From assembly GCF_000758665.1 (NCBI RefSeq), contig NZ_CP009285.1, forward strand, positions 7,192,001 through 7,256,000: a stretch of 64,000 nt of DNA, in the 5' to 3' direction. Below the pieces are notes generated by a model, which did no database searches, was not told where the DNA came from, and worked only from the letters and a program-made list of their open reading frames with translations. A program made the translations under genes and the position numbers. This DNA comes from Paenibacillus borealis. GTDB lineage: Bacteria; Bacillota; Bacilli; Paenibacillales; Paenibacillaceae. The number at the start of each line of letters is the position of its first letter. Position 1 is the stretch's first letter. Below are positions 1-9,430 of the stretch, piece after piece.

Positions 1-242
1 ACAGTAATGGACAAGGCACTTGATCCTACTTCAAAGATTACATCAACCAAACCGTCTTCCTGCCCGTAAGCGTAAAGCACGGAGTTGTTACAGGCTTCCG
101 AGACCGCTACCTTCATATCCTCAATATCTTCATACGTGAAACCCATCTTAGAGGCAATGCCATATAAATTAAGTCTGACGATATCGACATACTCTGCACT
201 GGCGGGTAACTGAAGAACTACTCTTTGCACGTCATCACTCAT
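1..242 (-). CDS. rsbW: Anti-sigma factor serine kinase RsbW (partial, runs off the left end)
   Basis: The first 80 codons of a GHKL-fold serine kinase of the RsbW/SpoIIAB type. In the family it holds the general-stress sigma factor inactive and phosphorylates the antagonist RsbV. Visible is the N-box helix with the EACNNSV motif (about residues 48-54), which binds ATP-Mg. The ATG at 242 is preceded by AGGAAAGGA and lies 18 bases after the rsbV stop, so rsbV-rsbW is an operon. The nucleotide-binding G-boxes and any following sigB gene lie outside the window. Confidence 0.9.
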   Translation of the reverse strand, partial: MSDDVQRVVLQLPASAEYVDIVRLNLYGIASKMGFTYEDIEDMKVAVSEACNNSVLYAYGQEDGLVDVIFEVGSSALSIT

Positions 243-260
243 CCTTAGTTCGATCCTTTC

Positions 261-599
261 CTAGTGGGAATTCTCTTGGGGGGCAAAAAACTTGGAAATG
301 CCGGTCATGTCAAACAATTTCTGTATTTGTGGAGGAACTTCCTCGACGGCAAATTTAACATCCATTCCATGTCTTGCTTTGAGAATCGACAACAAAATCC
401 CGATTCCTGTGCTGTCAATATATCTCAAATCCTTAAGATTAATCACGAGATCAAGTCCCGTATCTCCCACCAGCGGTTCCATGACCAGACGGAAATCAGG
501 AGCCACAGACAAATCAAGCTCTCCAATCAGATAAACGGTACATACTGTGCCTTCTGTTTCGGTTTTTGCGTGGAACTTTTCGCTTTTATGTGTATTCAT
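261..599 (-). CDS. rsbV: Anti-sigma factor antagonist RsbV (STAS domain)
   Basis: A 112-residue single STAS-domain protein, the usual family length. In partner switching its unphosphorylated form binds RsbW and frees the sigma factor; RsbW inactivates it by serine phosphorylation. The phosphorylation loop reads YIDSTGIGIL, with the target serine near residue 63. The ATG at 599 has AGGAGAG at a six-base spacing; the TTG at 605 abuts the ribosome site and is less likely. It sits directly upstream of rsbW and directly downstream of a sigma-B-type promoter (634-659), as in the classical sigB operon of Bacillus. Confidence 0.93.
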   Translation of the reverse strand: MNTHKSEKFHAKTETEGTVCTVYLIGELDLSVAPDFRLVMEPLVGDTGLDLVINLKDLRYIDSTGIGILLSILKARHGMDVKFAVEEVPPQIQKLFDMTGISKFFAPQENSH

Positions 600-633
600 A
601 GACAACTCTCCTGATAAATGTTTTCTTTACCAA

Positions 634-659
634 TAACCCTAATGGCACACTGTTGAAAC
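634..659 (-). promoter_or_regulatory. Sigma-B-type promoter before rsbV
   Basis: On the minus strand GTTTCA (659-654) is separated by 14 bases from GGGTTA (639-634), one mismatch from the sigma-B -10 consensus GGGTAT/GGGTAA. It ends about 35 bases before the rsbV ATG. The B. subtilis and B. cereus sigB operons carry an autoregulatory sigma-B promoter at this same position. The assignment is by motif only. Confidence 0.7.
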
Positions 660-695
660 AATAAACGGGACTTCGCGACTATGGTAATTAATGGA

Positions 696-2366
696 TCAAG
701 CATTGAAAAGTGATGTATTCCGCTGTTCAGCGGGGTTATCCTTGACTGAATAACGGGAAATAATCTGTTTGATGCTGCTTAGCTTGAGCGGTTTGCTGAT
801 ATAGCCATCCATTCCGGCAGCAGAGCAGCGGTTCTGAATGCCTTCCATGACATTTGCAGTCATAGCAATGATAATAGTCTTGTCGGGTGAACCAACGCTG
901 TTCTCGCGGATCCGGGAGGTCGCTGCAAGCCCGTCCATCACTGGCATCTGCAGATCCATGAAAATAAAATCATAAGCAGATTTACGTGCCATCTCTACAG
1001 CCTGGCTCCCATCCTCGGCCACCTCAGCATTATAGCCCAGCTTGTCCAGCATGCTTACCATCAGGCGCTGGTTGATCGGGTGGTCATCTACAACAAGCAC
1101 CTTGCTCCGCCAATGGCGGTCTATCACTTTACCCGTACATTGTTCCTCCTGGCAACCGCCTGCCAGTTCATCCTCCGGGACAGCTACCTGTATCGTGAAT
1201 ACAAATGTAGCCCCCTTCTCTTCCATCGACTCCACACGGATATCTCCGCCCATCATCCCGACAAGCGATTTGCAGATGGCGAGCCCAAGGCCCGTCCCTC
1301 CGTATTTGCGGGTCATGGAGGAATCAAGCTGGGAGAATGGCTGGAACAGCCGGTCACATTTCTCCGGCGAAATCCCAATGCCTGTATCTTTAACAGTAAA
1401 TTCTACTACCAGTTTATTATCAGCTGTAGGCAGGCTGGACGCAACCAAATATACGCCGCCCTGGTTGGTAAATTTGACCGCATTGGCCACCAGATTGATT
1501 AACACCTGGCGTAAACGGGCCATATCCCCGTAAATGAGCTTCGGCAGCTTCTGGTCGATAAAATAGGCCAGCTCCAGGTTCTTTTTGCCTGCTTCCGCAG
1601 AAAATAAGCTAAATACCTCCTGGATGGTGGTTTGTAGCTCAAACAATTGCTCTTCCATTTCCATTTTGCCCGATTCCATCTTGGTGAAATCAAGGATATC
1701 GTTAATGACCGTAATCAGAGTATCTGCACTTTTACGGATGATCTCCGTGTACTCCTTCTGCTCAGGAGCAAGCTCCGTCTCCATCAGAAGATCGATCATA
1801 CCCACTACCCCGTTCATCGGCGTACGGATCTCATGGCTCATCATCGCCAGGAATTCGGTCTTGGCATTAGCGGCAATCTCCGCCTCTTCCTTGGCCTTGA
1901 TCAGTTCCCCGTTAATTCTCTCGAGTTCCTGCGTCTTCTGCTGCAGAAGCATTGACTGGAGCTGCTGCTTCTTGCTGGTCAGATACATATTTACAAAGCC
2001 TTCGATCTTGGACTTCAGAATCTGCGGAATAAATGGTTTGACCATATAATCAATCGCACCGGCAGAATAACCCGCGAACAGATGCTCCGCCTCTTTGCTG
2101 TTGGCAGAGATAAAAATGATCGGAATATCCTTGGTTTTCTCTCTGGCTTTGATTAATTTGGCGGTTTCGATTCCGTCCATACCCGGCATCTGCACGTCCA
2201 GTACGATAACTGCAAACTCATATCTTAATAAGCACCGCAGTGCTTCTTCACCAGAATTGGCTTTGACAAGCTTGTAATGCTGACTCTCAAGCACTGCTTC
2301 CAGTGCCAGCAGATTCTCGGGACGGTCGTCAACCAGCAGTATATGAATCGGTTCCTGAACCCCCAT
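696..2366 (-). CDS. Soluble hybrid sensor kinase (receiver - HisKA - HATPase - receiver)
   Basis: 556 residues with no membrane segment. Order: receiver 1 (about 7-120, phospho-acceptor D57 in [11 protein letters not shown]), a helical linker, HisKA with phospho-His178 in [12 protein letters not shown], HATPase_c with DTGIGI and GGTGLGL, and a C-terminal receiver ([13 protein letters not shown]). There is no Hpt or DNA-binding output, so phosphate presumably passes to another receiver such as that of the PP2C protein encoded at 7001-8173. The ATG follows AAGGAGG. It lies 17 bases after the methyltransferase gene and shares that transcription unit. An RsbK-type pathway does not need this second kinase, so its input is unknown. 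Confidence 0.9.
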   Translation of the reverse strand: MGVQEPIHILLVDDRPENLLALEAVLESQHYKLVKANSGEEALRCLLRYEFAVIVLDVQMPGMDGIETAKLIKAREKTKDIPIIFISANSKEAEHLFAGYSAGAIDYMVKPFIPQILKSKIEGFVNMYLTSKKQQLQSMLLQQKTQELERINGELIKAKEEAEIAANAKTEFLAMMSHEIRTPMNGVVGMIDLLMETELAPEQKEYTEIIRKSADTLITVINDILDFTKMESGKMEMEEQLFELQTTIQEVFSLFSAEAGKKNLELAYFIDQKLPKLIYGDMARLRQVLINLVANAVKFTNQGGVYLVASSLPTADNKLVVEFTVKDTGIGISPEKCDRLFQPFSQLDSSMTRKYGGTGLGLAICKSLVGMMGGDIRVESMEEKGATFVFTIQVAVPEDELAGGCQEEQCTGKVIDRHWRSKVLVVDDHPINQRLMVSMLDKLGYNAEVAEDGSQAVEMARKSAYDFIFMDLQMPVMDGLAATSRIRENSVGSPDKTIIIAMTANVMEGIQNRCSAAGMDGYISKPLKLSSIKQIISRYSVKDNPAEQRNTSLFNA

Positions 2367-2383
2367 AGGCCCCTCCTTACCCG

Positions 2384-3253
2384 CTACTTATTCTTGCGGT
2401 ATATTTTTTCTACCCTGTCCAGAGCCTCATAGCTGTCACTGTATCTCGTGAAATGAATGGATTCCTTGGAACCAAGGACCAGCACTCCGAAACGGCTGAG
2501 ACTTTCGTGAAACAAGCCATGCACATGATCGCGGAGCTCATCGTTGAAATAGATCATTACGTTGCGGCAAAAAATAACATTGAATTCATTAAAAGAAGTG
2601 TCTGTCGCCAGATTATGCTCTGCAAAAATGATGTTCTTGCGCAGGTAAGGCTGCAGAATCACTGAATTATACTTCGCTGTGTAGTATTCGGAGAACGCGC
2701 GTGTACCACCCGCCTCCAGATAATTCTTGGTATATTGCTTCATCTTCCCGATCTCGTACACGCCTTCTTTGGCCTGCTGCAGCGATCGGGCGTTCATATC
2801 TGTTGCATAAATCCGCGCTTTATCGTAGAGCCCTTCCTCATGCAGCATAATAGCCATGGAGTATACCTCTTCGCCTGTCGAACAGCCGGCATGCCAGATC
2901 CGGATATAGGGATAGGTCCTCAGCAGCGGGATGACCTTCTGCCTGAAGGTCAGGAAGAGTCCCGGATCGCGGAACATTTCCGTTACAGGGATCGAGAGAC
3001 TGTACACAAACCTTTCAAAGCAGGCACGGTCATGCAGCACCTTCTCCTGCAGGGCGGATATGCTGGGCACATTCTCGGCATGGACATGGTGCCAGATGCG
3101 CCGTTTCAGTGAAGGCAGCGCATAATTCCTGAAGTCATATCCATATAGACGGTGTACCCCGTTAAGAAGCAGCTCAATTTCAATCTGTTCAAGCTCCTGT
3201 TTGCTTCCTGCCTGAATAACCTGCTCCTCATATCCGCGTTCCATAGCTGTCAT
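2384..3253 (-). CDS. CheR-type protein-glutamate methyltransferase, RsbM-like
   Basis: About 289 residues, full CheR length. An N-terminal CheR helical domain precedes a SAM-dependent methyltransferase domain with the SAM loop [13 protein letters not shown], acidic YATDMN, and FCRNVMIYF. Chemotaxis CheR methylates receptor glutamates, but no cheA, cheW or cheB is nearby; the gene is flanked by hybrid kinases. In the B. cereus group a CheR homologue, RsbM, methylates the kinase RsbK and damps the sigma-B response, so RsbM-like function is the best inference. ATG 3253 sits 11 bases after AGGGAG; the in-frame TTG at 3262 is only two bases from it. Confidence 0.85.
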   Translation of the reverse strand: MTAMERGYEEQVIQAGSKQELEQIEIELLLNGVHRLYGYDFRNYALPSLKRRIWHHVHAENVPSISALQEKVLHDRACFERFVYSLSIPVTEMFRDPGLFLTFRQKVIPLLRTYPYIRIWHAGCSTGEEVYSMAIMLHEEGLYDKARIYATDMNARSLQQAKEGVYEIGKMKQYTKNYLEAGGTRAFSEYYTAKYNSVILQPYLRKNIIFAEHNLATDTSFNEFNVIFCRNVMIYFNDELRDHVHGLFHESLSRFGVLVLGSKESIHFTRYSDSYEALDRVEKIYRKNK

Positions 3254-3335
3254 TGTTATCAATACTCCCTTGCATAAGCCTTATTTCCGGACTCGTTCCA
3301 AATGGTACTGTATAGCTATTACCCCGAAATCACCT

Positions 3336-6300
3336 TTACGAATACAACCAGACACGCATTAAAGAAAGAAGCTGATCTGTACTGATCGGTTTCTTCATAT
3401 AATCGGAGGCTCCGGCCTCAATACACTTCGCCCGGTCCTCCTTCATCGCTTTGGCGGTAAGGGCAATAATTGGCAATTTCTGATACTGCGGCATCTGCCG
3501 GATACGGCGCATCGCTTCATATCCATCCATTTCCGGCATCATCATATCCATCAGCACCAGATCATAATCCGTCTGCTCCACCAGCATATCAATCGCTTCC
3601 CGGCCATTCTCGGCGAATTTCACTTCCATGTGATATCCTTCGAGAACACTGGAGAGGGCAAAGACATTGCGGATATCATCATCGACGAGCAATATTTTCT
3701 TGCCGTCGAACAATTCTTCTTTATTGTGCAGCTTTTGCAGAATTTTACGCTTATCTTCCGGAAGATTAGCCTCTACCCGGTGCAGGAACAGCGTAGTTTC
3801 ATCCAGCAGGCGTTCCGGGGAGCGGACATCCTTGATAATGATTGATTCAGCATATTTACGCAGCTGCGTCTCTTCTTTGCTGTCCAGATCCTTACCGGTA
3901 TAAATAATGATCGGCAGATCATTCAGCTCTTCATCATCGCGGATCTGATCCAGCAGCTCGAACCCGGTCATATCATCCAGCATAAGGTCGAGAACCATGC
4001 AGTCATATCTTTGCTTGCGCAGTTCGCTGAGCGCCTCATGTCCGGTGGAAACCGCAGTGATGGCTACATCGTCATGTCCGATGAGTTCCATGATCGAGCG
4101 GCGCTGTACATCATCGTCTTCTACGATGAGCAGATGCTTCAAGGTACTGGCGGTGTAGTTCTCAATCTGCGAGAATGCCCGTTCCAGCGCCTCACGAGAA
4201 GACGGCTTTCTTAAGTAGGCCATCGCACCCATCATTAGGCCCTGCTTAATCTCATCGTTCACGGAGATCACATGCACAGGGATATGACGGGTCTGGGAAG
4301 CACCCTTAAGTTCCCTGAGTATCGACCAGCCGTCCATTACCGGCAGCTGAATGTCGAGAATAATCGCGTCCGGCAAATAGATCTTGGCCATCTGCAGGCC
4401 GATATCCCCCTGAAGAGCGACCAGTCCCTTGAAGCCGCGGCCGCGGGCCATGCCGAGCAGTATTTTGGCAAAGCTCTCGTCATCTTCAATAATGAGCAGA
4501 ACCTTGTCGCCGGCAGCCAGTGATTCACGGTCGTCTTCCACAACAACCGGCACGGGAGGCGTAGGTGCCACATCGCCGGATTCATCCCATGAACGTTCCT
4601 CCCGGTACTCTTCAAGCGTCAGGGTATCCCGTGCGGCGGCTGCCTCTGCTACTCCCGGCAGCAGGCTGTAATTCCCTTTGATCGGCAAATACAGAGTGAA
4701 TATGCTTCCTTGTCCTTCACGCGACTCCAGTCCAATCGCTCCGCCCATCAGACGGGCCAGCTCGCGGCTGATGGACAGCCCGAGCCCTGTACCGCCATAC
4801 TTACGGCTGGTTGTCCCGTCGACCTGCTGGAAGGCCTCAAAGACAATATCCATCTTGTCGGACGGAATGCCAATTCCGCTGTCCTTAACGGACAGTGCAA
4901 TGTACTCAAATTCATGCGGCAGATAGGAAGGCAGCTGTTTGGTGTCCGCCCGGCTGACAGAGAATTCCACATGTCCTTCGCTGGTAAACTTGAAGGCATT
5001 GGACAACAGATTGCGCAGCACCTGCTTCAGTCTGTGGCTGTCTGTGAACACATTGTCCGGCAGCGGCTCTTCGAAGGAGAGCCTTAGCGACAGGCCTTTT
5101 TGACTGGCCAGCGGAGCAAAGTTCTGCTTCACGAAGGTCTTTAGCTCCGTAAGCGGAATCTCTTCATAATTAAGCTCCATTTTGCCGGCATCCACCTTGG
5201 ACAGATCAAGAATCTCATCAATCATCTTGAGCAGATCCGCACCGGACATATAGATGGTATGGGCAAACTCCACCTGCTTGTCAGTCAGATTCCCTTCTTT
5301 ATTCTCCGTAAGAAGCTGGGACAGGATTAACAGGCTGTTCAGCGGAGTCCGCAGCTCATGGGACATATTCGCGAGGAACTCGGATTTATATTTGCTGGTG
5401 ACGGCAAGCTGCATCGCCTGCTTCTCAAGCTGGAGACGTGCATGCTCAATCTCATCCTTCTTCTCTTCGACCTCCTGCACCTGATCCTGCAGGGCATTGG
5501 TCTTGGCCACCAGCTCTGTATTATAATGCTCCAGTTCCCCCTGCTGCCGCTGAAGCAGCTCCTCGGAACGCTTAAGCGCATCCGTCTGTTCCTCCAGATT
5601 CTCGTTGGAACGGCGGAGTTCTTCCTGCTGGGTCTGCAGCTCCTCAGATTGGCATTGCAGTTCTTCGGTAAGCGCCTGCGATTCCCGCAGCAAATCTTCA
5701 ACGACAAGCCTGCGGCCGATATTATTCAGAATGATACCCAGATTATTCGAAAGCTGATGGAGCAGCTCATTCTGCAGCACCGAAAAAGGAGTAAAGGAGG
5801 CGAATTCCACTACCCCCATAAGCTCATCTTCAAATAAAAGCGGATGGATAGAAATGTAACTCGGATGTGATTCCCCGAATCCGGAGGAAATTGAAATATA
5901 ATTATCAGGAGCCTCCGTCAGCCTAATCGGCAGCTTATCCAAGGCGCTTTGGCCAACCAGTCCCTGACCGATTTCAAAGCTCTCCTTCGGTTTGACGCCC
6001 TCCTCACCGGCATAGAAAGCGCTGCTGACCAGCAGATTCGGGTTATTCTGGTCTTTCAAATACACAGCACCGTACTGGGCTCCAAGCACCGGTGTGAACT
6101 CACTGATAAAAGTCTGTGACACCTGATCCAGTGAACTGACACCGCGCAGCAGTTCTGTTACCCGGGCTATGTTCGCATTCAGCCAAGCCTGATCACTCTG
6201 CGCCTGGGCATACGATCTTTCAAGCTGCTGCTTCTGTTCAATATCCTCGGCCATCCGCTGGAACACGCGGGCTACATCCCCAATCTCATCCTTGGATTTG

Positions 6301-7004
6301 ACCTTGATCCGCCGGATAGCCCGCATCTTGCCGTTGCCAAAGCTGGTAATCATCATGGATACGACACTCAGACCGCGCGTAATACTCGGGATGACCCACA
6401 GGATCACCCCAAGTCCCAGCAGCAGTCCCACAATCATAATCAGGGTTACCATCTGAATCGAACGTTCGGAAGCCTCCTTGGCTTTGGCGGTCTCATCCGT
6501 CATCCGGAAGGCATTATAATCGGAAAGTGCATTCAGACTGTTCAGTACCTCGTTCTGTATATCTTGTCCTTCTGTATTACGGTAAGTATTGGCATTCTGG
6601 AAGTACCCGGCAGTGAGCATCTCCAGCACTTTATTCTGATAATTCTTATACGCCGAATAAGAAGCCTCAATCCGCGATAACATCTGCAATTCTTCTGTAG
6701 TCTTCATGGAGTCCTGTATATTCTTCAGGTGTTCCTCAGCTTTAAGAACCTTGCTGTTAATTTCCGCCTTCTGGGCATCCACAGAGAGCGTATCCGCGTT
6801 AAGCATCGAAGTGGTTAATATCCGCGCCATATCATTCACTTCACCGCGAAGCCCTGAAGAGGAACGGCCTTTGCTGTATCTCTCCTGGAAGCTGTCAAGC
6901 TGGCCGCTCATATAATGAAGCCGGTCATACCCGATCATGGTAAGAGCCAGCATAATGGCCAGCATGGCACTGAAGCCGATTAGCAGTTTAGCCTTTATCT
7001 TCAT
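3336..7004 (-). CDS. Large membrane hybrid histidine kinase with three receivers, RsbK-like
   Basis: 1222 residues. Order: TM1 (about 3-24), an extracytoplasmic helical sensor of roughly 150 residues (CHASE3/4HB-like), TM2, HAMP, GAF (with GQGLVGQ), a long coiled coil rich in Q and E, HisKA with H549 in NMSHELRTPLNS, HATPase_c (DSGIGI, GGTGLGL), then three receivers (AIILDIQLPVMDG, MVLDLMLDDMTG, LVLMDMMMPEMDG). The ATG at 7004 overlaps the stop of the PP2C gene in an ATGA junction, which supports this start over upstream codons and indicates translational coupling. The layout matches the multi-sensor kinase RsbK that drives the PP2C phosphatase RsbY in B. cereus, but three receivers is more than described there. 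Confidence 0.9.
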   Translation of the reverse strand: MKIKAKLLIGFSAMLAIMLALTMIGYDRLHYMSGQLDSFQERYSKGRSSSGLRGEVNDMARILTTSMLNADTLSVDAQKAEINSKVLKAEEHLKNIQDSMKTTEELQMLSRIEASYSAYKNYQNKVLEMLTAGYFQNANTYRNTEGQDIQNEVLNSLNALSDYNAFRMTDETAKAKEASERSIQMVTLIMIVGLLLGLGVILWVIPSITRGLSVVSMMITSFGNGKMRAIRRIKVKSKDEIGDVARVFQRMAEDIEQKQQLERSYAQAQSDQAWLNANIARVTELLRGVSSLDQVSQTFISEFTPVLGAQYGAVYLKDQNNPNLLVSSAFYAGEEGVKPKESFEIGQGLVGQSALDKLPIRLTEAPDNYISISSGFGESHPSYISIHPLLFEDELMGVVEFASFTPFSVLQNELLHQLSNNLGIILNNIGRRLVVEDLLRESQALTEELQCQSEELQTQQEELRRSNENLEEQTDALKRSEELLQRQQGELEHYNTELVAKTNALQDQVQEVEEKKDEIEHARLQLEKQAMQLAVTSKYKSEFLANMSHELRTPLNSLLILSQLLTENKEGNLTDKQVEFAHTIYMSGADLLKMIDEILDLSKVDAGKMELNYEEIPLTELKTFVKQNFAPLASQKGLSLRLSFEEPLPDNVFTDSHRLKQVLRNLLSNAFKFTSEGHVEFSVSRADTKQLPSYLPHEFEYIALSVKDSGIGIPSDKMDIVFEAFQQVDGTTSRKYGGTGLGLSISRELARLMGGAIGLESREGQGSIFTLYLPIKGNYSLLPGVAEAAAARDTLTLEEYREERSWDESGDVAPTPPVPVVVEDDRESLAAGDKVLLIIEDDESFAKILLGMARGRGFKGLVALQGDIGLQMAKIYLPDAIILDIQLPVMDGWSILRELKGASQTRHIPVHVISVNDEIKQGLMMGAMAYLRKPSSREALERAFSQIENYTASTLKHLLIVEDDDVQRRSIMELIGHDDVAITAVSTGHEALSELRKQRYDCMVLDLMLDDMTGFELLDQIRDDEELNDLPIIIYTGKDLDSKEETQLRKYAESIIIKDVRSPERLLDETTLFLHRVEANLPEDKRKILQKLHNKEELFDGKKILLVDDDIRNVFALSSVLEGYHMEVKFAENGREAIDMLVEQTDYDLVLMDMMMPEMDGYEAMRRIRQMPQYQKLPIIALTAKAMKEDRAKCIEAGASDYMKKPISTDQLLSLMRVWLYS

Positions 7005-8173
7005 TCCCGATCTGTTCCTTTCTTCAGCGTGATCCATACCAGACACTTATCGTCATCGCGCTCCTGATTAACAGGCTCATTCAGGAAAGCAGTGCGCATA
7101 ACCTCTTCCTGCCAGTCATGGCCGGCATTCAAATGCCCGATCATGAAATCGAGCTGTTCTGCCTGCTCTCCCTCAACCATCTCCAGCAAGCCGTCCGTAA
7201 ACAGCACCAGATGACCTTCTTCCTCATAGCTGAGGCTCTGCGGCTGAATATCAATCCGGTCAAACAGCCCTACAGGGTGGCAATTGCTCTCCAGGAGAAC
7301 AGGAGTTGTAGCTTCTCCTTCGAACAACAGCGCCGGCGGGTGCCCGGCATTCACATAATCAATCCGCTTCATCCGCGTATCAATCACAAGATAGATTGCC
7401 GTAAAGTAATATTGGACCAGCTGCTTCTCAATATAGAGCTGGTTGAAGCGCCTGTTGAGTTCCTGAATAACCTTTTCCGGCTCAACATAGGTAGTCACAG
7501 TATCCTTCAATACCGAAGCCAGGAACATACAGAACAGCGATGAAGAGATGCCGTGTCCCATCATGTCCAGCAGAATGACGGCATAACGCCCGTCACCCAG
7601 CGGGTACCAGGCGTATAAATCACCGGCCAGCTCAAAGGAAGGCTGATAAATAGCATGCACCTCAAACGTCTCATCCGTAAGCGGTAAGCTGAGTACTGCA
7701 TTCTGCACTAAGGCAGCGAGCTTCAGCTCATCCTGGATGCGCTGATCCCGCTCCTTATGCCAGTCCTTCTCGCGTTTCAGCCGCAGCGCCAGACGGATGC
7801 GGGCCATCAGTTCTACTTTGTTAATCGGTTTAGTAACATAATCTACAGCACCAGCATCAAGTGCCTCTGCGAGCTTCTTGGAGTCTCCGACAGCGGTAAC
7901 CATAATAATAGGAATGTCCTTCAGATGCTCGTATTGTTGAACCACACGGCAAGCCTCAATGCCATCCATCTCCGGCATCATCATATCCAGCAGTATTAAA
8001 TCCACATCCGACTGCTTGGGATGCTTCACATCCGCTCCTGAACCCACACCGAGCAGCTTCAACATATCTTTAGCGGACGAGGCCGTTATAAAATTCCGGT
8101 AATCTTCTTTTTTCAGGATTTCACGGATAATGATTACATTGGTCGGATTGTCATCTACGATTAAAATTCTCAA
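7001..8173 (-). CDS. Response-regulator PP2C phosphatase (receiver - SpoIIE/RsbU domain), RsbY-like
   Basis: 390 residues: an N-terminal receiver (D63 in LILLDMMMPEMDG, K in VTKPIN), a short linker helix, and a PPM/SpoIIE-type phosphatase domain with metal-binding motifs FELAGDLYAWY, LLDMMGHGISSSL and LFTDGLLE. This class dephosphorylates RsbV-P and so releases the stress sigma factor. Receiver control means a histidine kinase switches it on. It is the first gene of the unit that continues through the RsbK-like kinase, methyltransferase and second kinase to rsbV-rsbW. The start is TTG at 8173 behind GGTGAGGGAG; no clear promoter was recognised in the 217 bases before it. Confidence 0.92.
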   Translation of the reverse strand: MRILIVDDNPTNVIIIREILKKEDYRNFITASSAKDMLKLLGVGSGADVKHPKQSDVDLILLDMMMPEMDGIEACRVVQQYEHLKDIPIIMVTAVGDSKKLAEALDAGAVDYVTKPINKVELMARIRLALRLKREKDWHKERDQRIQDELKLAALVQNAVLSLPLTDETFEVHAIYQPSFELAGDLYAWYPLGDGRYAVILLDMMGHGISSSLFCMFLASVLKDTVTTYVEPEKVIQELNRRFNQLYIEKQLVQYYFTAIYLVIDTRMKRIDYVNAGHPPALLFEGEATTPVLLESNCHPVGLFDRIDIQPQSLSYEEEGHLVLFTDGLLEMVEGEQAEQLDFMIGHLNAGHDWQEEVMRTAFLNEPVNQERDDDKCLVWITLKKGTDRE

Positions 8174-8298
8174 GCTCCCTCACCTCACACGAATAGTATT
8201 AGGACCGTAAAATCTGCAATTCTATCACTCTATCATACGATATTTGAACAGCCTGTTTCCATATATCAAGATATTGGAAGAGAATCAGGCCCTCGTCT

Positions 8299-8348
8299 TC
8301 AACAAAGTAACCTCCAGCCCCACTGCTTGTAGTGGGGCTGGAGGTTAC
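8299..8348 (-). terminator. Terminator after the YflT-like gene
   Basis: A perfect 18-bp stem with a six-base loop spans 8307-8348. On the minus strand it is followed by TTTGTT. It lies downstream of the YflT-like gene ending at 8391 and before the stress-module operon. Confidence 0.75.
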
Positions 8349-8390
8349 GCTATTGGACTATAGAGGTCACCCAACAAGGCTGACCGGCAA

Positions 8391-8738
8391 TTATTTCGGA
8401 TTTCTTTTGGCAATAACGAGAACTTTACCCAAATCGAGCTCTTTCTCATAAAATGCCGCTTCCGCCGCGCTGAAGCCCAGCGAAGTAATCTTGAAACGGA
8501 GGGCGTCGCCGCGTGAACGGAAAAGGTTGGCAATCGCGCCAAATAATCCTTCCTCGCTGAGCCCGACCTCATTTACGTCTGCAGCATCCACGATACGGCC
8601 TTCGCGGTCTTCATCGTGACTAATCACGTAGAGGTCATCTCTTGTATAACCGCTGCTACGCAGCCGATTCACTTCTTCTATCGCCTGAACACCATTCTCC
8701 AGCAACTTGGCATACGCCTGTGTACCGATTGAATCCAT
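8391..8738 (-). CDS. General stress protein, YflT-like (heat-induced stress protein family)
   Basis: 115 residues, predicted cytoplasmic, with no membrane segment. It matches the pattern of the YflT / general stress protein 17M family: an N-terminal segment that alternates sheet and helix (QAIEEVNRLRSSGYTRDDLYVISHD), then a helix and a final strand (GKVLVIAK). The molecular role is unknown; family members in Bacillus belong to the sigma-B regulon. ATG 8738 has AAGGAGAG at a seven-base spacing, so the longer upstream frame is rejected. A sigma-B-like promoter (8800-8825) and the adjacent Rsb module fit regulon membership. Confidence 0.75.
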   Translation of the reverse strand: MDSIGTQAYAKLLENGVQAIEEVNRLRSSGYTRDDLYVISHDEDREGRIVDAADVNEVGLSEEGLFGAIANLFRSRGDALRFKITSLGFSAAEAAFYEKELDLGKVLVIAKRNPK

Positions 8739-8799
8739 GAAATCACTCTCCTTGTATTGTTTAAGAGGGCAACGCAGATAAAAGATGACTGAGCATTCA

Positions 8800-8825
8800 T
8801 TAACCTGAATTGCCGCCCTTGAAAC
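8800..8825 (-). promoter_or_regulatory. Candidate sigma-B-type promoter before the YflT-like gene
   Basis: Minus-strand GTTTCA (8825-8820), 14 bases, then GGTTAA (8805-8800). The -10 has one mismatch to GGGTAA. It lies about 62 bases before the ATG at 8738 and just after the stop of the upstream gene. The spacing is identical to the promoters at 634-659 and 9997-10022, which raises confidence. Confidence 0.5.
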
Positions 8826-8829
8826 AGCC

Positions 8830-9366
8830 TCAGAAAGAATTTCCGTCAAATAAATCAATACCATCCCATTCTCCGGTGTTCATATTGCGGTAGACTTTAA
8901 GCGCAGCGCTTCCTCTTATATATACATCGCCGTCCTCGGCTTCAAAATCCGGTGCCCCCAATGTCTCTTGCAGGCTGGTTGTCACGGGATTCAGCTCCTG
9001 GCCGTTAAGATTCAGGCCGAACTGTTCTGCCTGGGAAGGTGAAGCATGTACATAGAGGACTATGCCCTCACATACACCGGCGGAGACGTCAGCGTATTGA
9101 TATTCCAGGCAATCTCCCCAAGGGTCCGGAGTAATCTCCAGCGGGGTACCTTTGGTCTGCAGCAGCGCTTCTTCCGGCATGTATAGAGTAACCCCGGCCA
9201 GAGATTCAAAGCTGCTTATGTAAGGAACTGTATTGAAACTATGCTCGAAAGCGAGTACTACCGGTGGCTGCACGGCAGTGAAAGAAGCGGCAGGGACAGT
9301 CTCAGCTTGCGGCGGAATGGTGATAAAGGGAGAAAGCAGACTAAGCAAAAGAATAACGATTTTCAT
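8830..9366 (-). CDS. Small exported protein of unknown function
   Basis: 178 residues with an N-terminal hydrophobic signal-like segment (about 2-18) ending near PPQAETVPA, so it is probably secreted or membrane-tethered. The mature part has no motif I recognise; it contains a pattern of short strands and a single cysteine pair (DCLEYQ, AGVCEG) that might form a disulfide. The ATG at 9366 follows GGCGGGAG. It lies between two genes with sigma-B-type promoters, on the same strand, and could be transcribed from the promoter at 9997-10022 by read-through. Confidence 0.6.
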   Translation of the reverse strand: MKIVILLLSLLSPFITIPPQAETVPAASFTAVQPPVVLAFEHSFNTVPYISSFESLAGVTLYMPEEALLQTKGTPLEITPDPWGDCLEYQYADVSAGVCEGIVLYVHASPSQAEQFGLNLNGQELNPVTTSLQETLGAPDFEAEDGDVYIRGSAALKVYRNMNTGEWDGIDLFDGNSF

Positions 9367-9430
9367 GTGAACTCCCGCCTCTCATAAGCTGTAATTGCCC
9401 TTGGCCTGAACCCTGCGCTACTTAACCTGA

